From the NCBI GenBank assembly GCA_949283775.1, contig CASDTU010000060.1:1-47310 (forward strand): a DNA stretch of 47,310 nt, written 5' to 3'. A model generated the notes under the pieces. The model saw nothing but the letters and a program-made list of their open reading frames with translations. It was not told the origin of the DNA and made no database searches. A program made the position numbers and the translations under genes. This DNA is from an uncultured Bacillota bacterium. Lineage in GTDB: Bacteria > Bacillota > Clostridia > Christensenellales > Borkfalkiaceae. Shown piece after piece: positions 41,483 through 47,310 of this stretch (position 1 is its first letter; each line of letters begins with the position of its first letter).

Positions 41483-42505
41483 CTATTGAATGAACATCGC
41501 ATCCCCAAAACTGAAAAAGCGATACCGCTTTTCCACCGCCTCTTTGTAGACGCGCAGACAATTTTCTCTCCCCATCATAGCCGAAACGAGCATGATGAGC
41601 GTGCTTTCGGGAAGATGAAAATTCGTAATAAGCGCATCCACACACTTAAACCGATAGGGCGGATAAAGAAAGATCGACGTATCGCCGCTGCAAGCGTGCA
41701 GAAAACCCTTTTCATCCGCGACCGTTTCCAGCGTCCGAACCGAAGTCGTCCCCACGGCGATCACGCGCCTGCCTTCCTTTTTGGCGGCGTTGACGATGTC
41801 CGCCGCTTCCTGCGATACGCAGTAATATTCGGAGTGCATCACGTGATGCGTCAAATCCTCCTCTTTTACGGGGCGAAACGTGCCCAATCCCACGTGCAGC
41901 AGCACTTCGGCGATTTGCACGCCCTTTTCTTTCAATTCCTGCAAAAGCTCTTTCGTAAAGTGCAGCCCCGCCGTCGGCGCGGCGGCGGATCCGTCCGTCT
42001 TGCAGTACACCGTCTGATAGCGGCTTTGATCTTCCAGCTTTTCATGAATATACGGCGGCAGCGGCATCGTTCCCACGCGCGAAAGGACGTCCTCGAACAC
42101 ACCTTCAAAATGAAATTCTACAATGCGCTCGCCCGTCTCCGTCCTGTCTTTGACCGTCAAAGACAGCTCCTCGGAAACGAACAGTTCCGTTCCGACTTTC
42201 GCTTTTTTGCCCGGTTTGACCAAAACCTCCCATTCGCAAAGGTCGCGGCGCTTCAAAAGGAGTACCTCCACCTTCCCGCCATTTTTCGTGTAAGCAAACA
42301 TCCGCGCAGGCAAGACCTTCGTATTGTTGATCACCAACACGTCGCCCTCTTTTAAATATCCTTTTATGTCCCGAAAAATACGATGCTGCGTCTCCCCCGT
42401 CGCCCTGTCGTATACCAGAAGGCGGGAAGAATCACGCGGCTCGGCCGGTGTTTGCGCAATCAATTCTTCCGGTAAATCGTAATAATAATCCGATTTCAAT
42501 AACAT
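41483..42505 (-). CDS. queA: S-adenosylmethionine:tRNA ribosyltransferase-isomerase
   Basis: A 340-residue enzyme that transfers the ribosyl part of SAM to preQ1-tRNA to give epoxyqueuosine. [52 protein letters not shown] and [20 protein letters not shown] are diagnostic and in order. It is placed between ruvB and tgt, the classical ruvB-queA-tgt-yajC order. Length fits the family. Confidence 0.97.
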   Translation of the reverse strand: MLLKSDYYYDLPEELIAQTPAEPRDSSRLLVYDRATGETQHRIFRDIKGYLKEGDVLVINNTKVLPARMFAYTKNGGKVEVLLLKRRDLCEWEVLVKPGKKAKVGTELFVSEELSLTVKDRTETGERIVEFHFEGVFEDVLSRVGTMPLPPYIHEKLEDQSRYQTVYCKTDGSAAAPTAGLHFTKELLQELKEKGVQIAEVLLHVGLGTFRPVKEEDLTHHVMHSEYYCVSQEAADIVNAAKKEGRRVIAVGTTSVRTLETVADEKGFLHACSGDTSIFLYPPYRFKCVDALITNFHLPESTLIMLVSAMMGRENCLRVYKEAVEKRYRFFSFGDAMFIQ

Positions 42506-42627
42506 ATTTATTCTCTCTTCTTCCTTGTTCCAGCCCCAATTTTATACAAGCCCCCCAATATTTTTTGAATCAATATCGGAATTTGCTTTTTTATTTTCTT
42601 GCTGTAAAAATCTTTAAAAGATATTTT

Positions 42628-43689
42628 CTACTCGTCGTCGAACATAGACGTCTGTATCTTTTGTTTTTCGCTCATCTTTATGCCCATATGCTCGTATGCG
42701 CCTTTGAGGCATACCCTTCCGCGCGGCGTGCGGGCAATAAATCCTATCTGCATCAGATAGGGTTCGTACACGTCCTCGATCGTGTTTGCGTCCTCGTTGA
42801 TCGTCGCCGCCAGCGTTTCCAATCCGGCAGGGCCGCCGCCGAACTTTTCGATCAGCGCGCGGAGCAAGCCGCGGTCCGTATCGTCCAGCCCGAGTTCGTC
42901 TATGTCCATCTTTTTCAGCGCAAAGCGCGCATCTGCAAGATCAACAAGGCCGTTTCCTTTCACGGCGGAAAAATCGCGGACGCGCTTTAACAGGCGGTTT
43001 GCGATCCGCGGCGGTCCGCGCGAACGCCGCGCAATTTCATTCGCCGCATCCGGCGCAATTTCGATCCCCAGCGTCTTCGCAGAACGTGTTACGATCCTTG
43101 CAAGCTCTTCGGGCGTGTACATCTCCAAACGGCAAAGCACGCCGAAGCGATCGCGCAGCGGCGACGCCAGCATCCCCGCTTTCGTCGTCGCGCCCACGAG
43201 CGTAAACTTCTTTAAAGGAAACCGTAAGTTTTTGGCGGACGGTCCCTTCCCTACGATGATGTCCAAAGCATAGTCTTCCATCGCCGAATATAAAATTTCT
43301 TCCACCGAATGGTTCAGACGATGGATCTCATCGATAAATAAAACGTCGCCGTCGTTCAAATTGGTCAAAATTGCCGCAAGATCGCCGCCGCGCTCGATCG
43401 CAGGCCCGCTCGTCAATTTGATCTGTACGCCGAGCTCGTTCGCGATGATATGCGCCAGCGTCGTCTTCCCGAGCCCCGGAGGGCCGTACAAAAGAACGTG
43501 ATCCAGCGCTTCCTGCCGCATCTTCGCCGAAGATATAAAGACCGCAAGATTTTCCTTTACTTTATTTTGTCCGACGTAGTCCGCCATCGTCTTGGGCCGC
43601 AGGGCGTTCTCTTCCAGATCGAACTCGCCCTTCGTACTCATTACGAGCCGTTCGTCAAACCCGTTTTCAAAATCTTCTTCAAAACTCAT
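42628..43689 (-). CDS. ruvB: Holliday junction branch migration helicase RuvB
   Basis: A 353-residue AAA+ motor. Walker A G-P-P-G-L-G-K-T is at 69-76 and Walker B VLFIDEIH ends at 123. [20 protein letters not shown] is sensor 1 with the arginine finger region, and the C-terminal winged helix contains [20 protein letters not shown]. It works with RuvA and RuvC. The start at 43689 follows GGAGAGG-like sequence. It lies 170 bases after ruvA. Confidence 0.97.
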   Translation of the reverse strand: MSFEEDFENGFDERLVMSTKGEFDLEENALRPKTMADYVGQNKVKENLAVFISSAKMRQEALDHVLLYGPPGLGKTTLAHIIANELGVQIKLTSGPAIERGGDLAAILTNLNDGDVLFIDEIHRLNHSVEEILYSAMEDYALDIIVGKGPSAKNLRFPLKKFTLVGATTKAGMLASPLRDRFGVLCRLEMYTPEELARIVTRSAKTLGIEIAPDAANEIARRSRGPPRIANRLLKRVRDFSAVKGNGLVDLADARFALKKMDIDELGLDDTDRGLLRALIEKFGGGPAGLETLAATINEDANTIEDVYEPYLMQIGFIARTPRGRVCLKGAYEHMGIKMSEKQKIQTSMFDDE

Positions 43690-43859
43690 ACGATCCTCTC
43701 CCGCCGAACTGATCTTCTCCCGTTTCTTCTCTTGACAGGGAAGTTATCCCGTTTCTCTCTTTCAACGCTCCGCAAAAACCTTGCGGCCTTGCGTCAAATC
43801 TGTAACTCAGTTCACCTGTTTTATTTCCTGAACATCCCGCCGCATTTTAAAACCAAAGA

Positions 43860-44462
43860 TTACATATTTTTCAATGCGGTCATGATGATCATTTCCATCG
43901 AATCGGCGCCCTTCTCGATCGCGCCTTTGACCGCACGCACGCTCTCGCTGCGCGTATAGCCCAGCGACATCAGCCCGACGATCGCGTCCTCCTCCCGATC
44001 GGAAAGTTTCTCCGAAACCGCCGCAACAGGTTTTCCGCCCTCTTTCGCAGGCAGCACGGCTTCCGCCGAAACCTTTTCCCGAAGCTCCAAAATGATGCGC
44101 TCCGCCGTCTTTTTCCCGAGCCCCTTTACACTGCTGAGAAGTTTTACGTCCGAAGACGCGATGGCAACGGCGAGCTCTCCCAGGTTCATGCCCGCCAATA
44201 TCGCGATCCCCATTTTCGGCCCTACGCCAGAAACGGAAATGAGCTTCAAAAACATATTCTTCTCTTCGATCGACACAAATCCGAACAGCGATACACCGTC
44301 TTCCCTCACCTGCAAATAAGTATACGCTTCGCCTTGCCCTTCCGTGATCAGTTTGGCAAACAGCGCCCCCGAACACACGATTTCGTACCCGATGCCGTTG
44401 TTTTCGAGCAAAACCACGCCCGCTTCCGAATGCAAAACTTTTCCTTTGATATAACCGATCAT
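43860..44462 (-). CDS. ruvA: Holliday junction branch migration protein RuvA
   Basis: A 200-residue DNA-binding subunit. The N-terminal OB-fold begins MIGYIKGKVLHSEAGVVLLE, the central helix-hairpin-helix motifs are LISVSGVGPKMGIAIL and LSSVKGLGKKTAERIILEL, and the C-terminal RuvB-binding domain (DAIVGLMSLGYTRSESVRAV) follows a flexible linker. It follows ruvC by 130 bases. Confidence 0.97.
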   Translation of the reverse strand: MIGYIKGKVLHSEAGVVLLENNGIGYEIVCSGALFAKLITEGQGEAYTYLQVREDGVSLFGFVSIEEKNMFLKLISVSGVGPKMGIAILAGMNLGELAVAIASSDVKLLSSVKGLGKKTAERIILELREKVSAEAVLPAKEGGKPVAAVSEKLSDREEDAIVGLMSLGYTRSESVRAVKGAIEKGADSMEMIIMTALKNM

Positions 44463-44592
44463 TTCCTTATTCCTCTGCTTTCTTTTTCAAAACTGCCGTT
44501 AAAAACGCCCTCTTTGTTTCGGCTGCGTTCAGACAAAAACGCAAGCGTTTTTTCCCGCAGGCCACTTCCGCAAAACCGGCAGGAGCAAACGG

Positions 44593-45087
44593 CTAAATAC
44601 TGTACAACCCCGAAAGGCGCGAGGTGAACGAATGGCACAGCGCGACAGCGAGCGCATCCGCCGCATCGTCCGGCCGCGGCACGCCCTTTAAATGCAATAA
44701 ATTCGCCGTAACCAGCTGGATCTGCTTTTTTTCCGCCTTTCCGTACCCCGTCAGTGCCTGCTTGATCTGCATGGGCGTATATTCGAACAGCCTGCCGCAG
44801 CGCTTGACGCAGGTCAAAAGCGCGACGCCGCGCGCGTGCGCGACCGCAATGCCCGTCGTAACGTTTTTTGCAAAAAACAGTTCCTCAACCGCAACTTCGT
44901 CCGGAGAATATTTGTCGAGTATTTTTACAATACCCTCTTCCAGAATCGCAAGCCTTACGGGGAGCCGCTCCTCCTTCGGCGTCAACACCACGCCGTAATC
45001 CACGGCGGTAACGTTCCCGCGCGCGTCTTTATTCAAAATTCCGTATCCCATCGTCGCCAAACCGGGATCAATTCCTAAAATAATCAA
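44593..45087 (-). CDS. ruvC: Crossover junction endodeoxyribonuclease RuvC
   Basis: A 164-residue Holliday junction resolvase of the RNase H fold. The first catalytic Asp is D7 in ILGIDPGLATMGYG, the Glu is in DEVAVEELFFAKNVTTGIAV, and the C-terminal acidic pair is in PRPDDAADALAVALCH. The start is a TTG at 45087 with only a weak site (AAGAG) eight bases upstream; no ATG is available. It is the first gene of the ruvCAB-queA-tgt run and diverges from argH. Confidence 0.95.
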   Translation of the reverse strand: MIILGIDPGLATMGYGILNKDARGNVTAVDYGVVLTPKEERLPVRLAILEEGIVKILDKYSPDEVAVEELFFAKNVTTGIAVAHARGVALLTCVKRCGRLFEYTPMQIKQALTGYGKAEKKQIQLVTANLLHLKGVPRPDDAADALAVALCHSFTSRLSGLYSI

Positions 45088-45265
45088 TTTTGCAACTCTT
45101 TTTTATAAAATACTTGTTTTTTTGTTCTAAATATATTAAAATAGATTCATAGGAAGTTTTTCTTCGCCATTAACGAAAAACATTCGTTTGCTTTCTATTA
45201 TTTTAAAGTTTTCGGGCAAATAAGTCAATTAAAATCAACTTAAAATAAATTGTGGAGATGAAATT

Positions 45266-46648
45266 ATGAAATTGTGGGAAGGACGTTTTACGCAGCCGAG
45301 CGCAAAAAGCGCAGATGATTTCAACCAGTCGCTCTCTTTCGACTACAAACTGTACTGGCACGATATCCTCGCCAGCATCGCGCACGCAAAAATGCTGGGA
45401 GAAACGCAGATCATTCCGAAAGAAGAAGCGGATAAAATCAGCGATACGCTCGTCAATATGCTCGCCGATATCGAAAAGGGCAACCTCCCGATCGAAGGTT
45501 CGGAAGATATCCATACGTTTGTGGAAAACGAACTCACAAAACGCATCGGCGTGATCGGCAAAAAACTGCATACCGCACGCTCGCGCAACGATCAGGTCGC
45601 TACCGACATGCGCCTATACGTAAAGGACAGCATCGTCAATATCTGCGGCCACATCAAGGCGCTCATCAACACTCTCCTCGATATCGCCAACAACAATGTA
45701 CAATATATCATGCCCGGCTATACGCATATGCGCAGAGCACAGCCTATTTCCGTCGCACAGTACGTCAACGCTTACAGCGAAATGTTCCTTCGGGATCTGG
45801 AACGCTTTACCGACAGCTATAAGCGCACCGATGTGATGCCCCTCGGCAGCGGCGCATTGGCAGGCACCGATTTCCCGATCGATCGCAGAATGACTGCAAG
45901 TTTGCTGTCGTTCTCCGAAATTTCCCAAAATTCGCTCGACGCCGTATCCGACCGCGATTTCGTTGCGGAATACATCTTCTGCTGCTCCACGCTGATGGCG
46001 CACCTGTCCAGATTCTGCGAAGATCTCATCCTCTATTCCTCCGACGAATTCGGCTTTATTGAAATTTCCGACAGCTATTCGACCGGCTCTTCCATCATGC
46101 CGCAGAAAAAGAACCCCGACATTCCCGAACTGATCCGCGGAAAAACCGGTCGCGTCTACGGCAATCTGATGGGCATTTTGACCGTCATCAAGGGCATCCC
46201 CATGACCTACAACAAGGATCTGCAAGAAGATAAAGAGGCGCTTTTCGGAGCGGAAGAGACCGTTTTGAACTGCCTCGGCATCTTTACCGAACTGTTGCAG
46301 AACATTTCCTTTGATACGAGAAAAATGCGCCTTGCCGCAAACGGCGGATTCTCCACCGCTACCGACATTGCCGACTATCTCGTGCAGAAGGGAATGGCGT
46401 TCCGCGACGCGCACGCCGTCACCGGCCAGATCGTCCGCTACTGCATCGAAAACAACAAGACGCTGGACAGGCTCGATCTGTTCGTTTATCAGAGCTTTTC
46501 TTCCCTGTTCGACGAAGAGATCCTGCAGCGCGTACGCCCGCACAAGTCCGTAGAAGCGCGCAAAGTCATCGGCGGAAGCGCGCGCAGCGCCGTCCGCGAA
46601 AATATTCGCTCCATTACGCGCAGATTGAACCGTATGTTCAAAGAATAA
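45266..46648 (+). CDS. argH: Argininosuccinate lyase
   Basis: A 460-residue enzyme of the fumarase/aspartase superfamily that splits argininosuccinate into arginine and fumarate. It begins KLWEGRFTQPSAKSADDFN, has HTARSRNDQVATDMRLYVKD, and carries the superfamily signature G-S-S-I-M-P-Q-K-K-N at 274-283. ATG 45266 has TGTGGAGATG upstream. The partner argG is not next to it, unlike in many bacteria, so arginine genes are scattered or the gene is regulated alone. A short inverted repeat AACGAA-AAACA-TTCGTT in the 5' gap (45172-45188) could be an operator; it does not match a clear ARG box. Confidence 0.96.
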   Translation: MKLWEGRFTQPSAKSADDFNQSLSFDYKLYWHDILASIAHAKMLGETQIIPKEEADKISDTLVNMLADIEKGNLPIEGSEDIHTFVENELTKRIGVIGKKLHTARSRNDQVATDMRLYVKDSIVNICGHIKALINTLLDIANNNVQYIMPGYTHMRRAQPISVAQYVNAYSEMFLRDLERFTDSYKRTDVMPLGSGALAGTDFPIDRRMTASLLSFSEISQNSLDAVSDRDFVAEYIFCCSTLMAHLSRFCEDLILYSSDEFGFIEISDSYSTGSSIMPQKKNPDIPELIRGKTGRVYGNLMGILTVIKGIPMTYNKDLQEDKEALFGAEETVLNCLGIFTELLQNISFDTRKMRLAANGGFSTATDIADYLVQKGMAFRDAHAVTGQIVRYCIENNKTLDRLDLFVYQSFSSLFDEEILQRVRPHKSVEARKVIGGSARSAVRENIRSITRRLNRMFKE

Positions 46649-46750
46649 CGGCAGTCAAAGCGGCGCTCACGCAAACTCTTGCCGCTTTTGTTCGGCTTTG
46701 TTTATAGCAAAAAAATTTGTGAACGATTTTTTGAACCGCAATTTTTATAT

Positions 46751-46783
46751 AAAAAAGCGCCCGCATTGCGCAGGCGCTTTTTT
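46751..46783 (+). terminator. Terminator of argH
   Basis: AAAAAAGCGCC / GGCGCTTTTTT, 11-bp stem with an 11-base loop, about 100 bases after the argH stop. Confidence 0.9.
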
Positions 46784-46890
46784 CTTTCATCCTGTTTCGC
46801 GCAAAAACCGAAATGTCTGCCCCCTGTTTTTGTTTTATGAAAAGGTCTCTGCCCTCTTTTTTAAGATTTTTTGTAAAAAACAAATAATTA

Positions 46891-46919
46891 TTGACAGCCC
46901 GTCATACGTATGGTATACT
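46891..46919 (+). promoter_or_regulatory. Promoter of the right-edge membrane protein gene
   Basis: TTGACA (46891-46896), 17 bases, TATACT (46914-46919). The remaining gap after argH (46649-46954) holds only this and the terminator. Confidence 0.85.
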
Positions 46920-46954
46920 TTTGTTAAGAATACTGAATCATCCGGAGAATCGTC

Positions 46955-47310
46955 ATGGGTATAAAAGAATTATTTCGTTTTTTGCATCATATTTCCAAAG
47001 TCATTTCTAACGGCGGTCCGAAAAGAGTCGCGTATGCGATCGGACATATTCTCATGATCGTTCTGACGGCGCTCGCCTTTTATGCCGTCTATTGGCTGGC
47101 CTCCAACTGCGGAGACATTCTCGCTAACAACGGCTTCTTTGCCTTTGTATTCTCCATCATCGGCCTGTGCATCTGCGCTGTTTTCGGACTTATCTGTTTT
47201 TTGCAGGGCGTCATTGCTCAGTTAGTTTTAATCATCGTTTCCGCCATTGAGTTGAAAAAAAATCCACAAGAGCGCGGCTCAAACTTAGCAGCAATGATCA
47301 TCGGCATTCT
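46955..47310 (+). CDS. Membrane protein of unknown function (partial, runs off the right edge)
   Basis: The frame is open from the ATG at 46955 to the end of the window, giving 118 residues so far. It begins MGIKELFRFLHHISKVISN and has two or three membrane segments: about 31-49 (AIGHILMIVLTALAFYAVYW) and about 58-95, where FAFVFSIIGLCICAVFGLIC continues into a further hydrophobic stretch. GGAG lies eight bases before the ATG, and a strong promoter is 35 bases upstream. I do not recognise the family. Confidence 0.75.
   Translation, partial: MGIKELFRFLHHISKVISNGGPKRVAYAIGHILMIVLTALAFYAVYWLASNCGDILANNGFFAFVFSIIGLCICAVFGLICFLQGVIAQLVLIIVSAIELKKNPQERGSNLAAMIIGI

Noticed and set aside
45172..45188. 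ArgR operator upstream of argH
   Set aside because: The inverted repeat AACGAA...TTCGTT does not match the ARG box pattern well enough to call; it is mentioned only in the argH entry.

Overview
The window looks like chromosomal DNA of an anaerobic member of the class Clostridia (Firmicutes/Bacillota), with base composition estimated by eye in the mid to high 40s % GC. The pointers are a SCIFF precursor peptide (found almost only in Clostridia) with its radical SAM maturase, and the gene run ruvC-ruvA-ruvB-queA-tgt-yajC-(TIGR04086)-scfA-scfB-secD-secF-recJ-relA-MBL-hemZ, which is typical clostridial synteny. Oxygen-sensitive-lifestyle genes (rubrerythrin, PerR, flavin reductase-rubredoxin, HemZ) and a YlbJ-like membrane protein agree. 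Promoters are of the classical TTGACA-17-TATAAT type with strong Shine-Dalgarno sites. I cannot assign a genus; an uncultured gut lineage is plausible but is inference.

Layout. 1-6390: 5' part of galT, a cysteine-type sulfatase, a flavodoxin, a CPA2 cation/proton antiporter, a nicotinamidase-like hydrolase, inorganic pyrophosphatase and tRNA-Ser(GCU). 6441-8279: an AT-rich prophage remnant wedged between the tRNA-Ser terminator and xylulokinase. It holds a truncated scaffold gene, a frameshifted minor capsid gene ending in a DUF6883-like domain, and a small ORF coupled to it that may encode its immunity protein. 8280-19971: xylB, rarA, a patatin, ylbJ, then a minus-strand block pheA, aroF-type DAHP synthase, coaD, rsmD, a membrane protein, 5-formyl-THF cyclo-ligase, alanine racemase and a membrane-anchored XRE regulator.

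19972-24660: accessory-like stretch with an SGNH hydrolase, an ATC-hydrolase-like protein, a perR-rubrerythrin operon, a flavin reductase-rubredoxin fusion and a small XRE regulator. 24682-45087: a long minus-strand housekeeping block read from ruvC down to pnp, covering Holliday junction processing (ruvCAB), queuosine synthesis (queA, tgt), the Sec accessory complex (yajC, secD, secF), the SCIFF ranthipeptide system (scfA, scfB), recJ, the stringent-response enzyme RelA/SpoT, an MBL hydrolase, hemZ, rpsO and pnp. 45266-47310: argH and the start of an unrecognised membrane protein.

The points most worth a second look are the decayed phage minor-capsid/DUF6883 gene with its possible immunity partner, the SCIFF precursor and the hairpin that separates it from its maturase, a SecD/SecF pair that appears to lack the conserved intramembrane aspartates, and a recurring pattern in which intergenic gaps carry short tandem repeats with a different unit at every locus.
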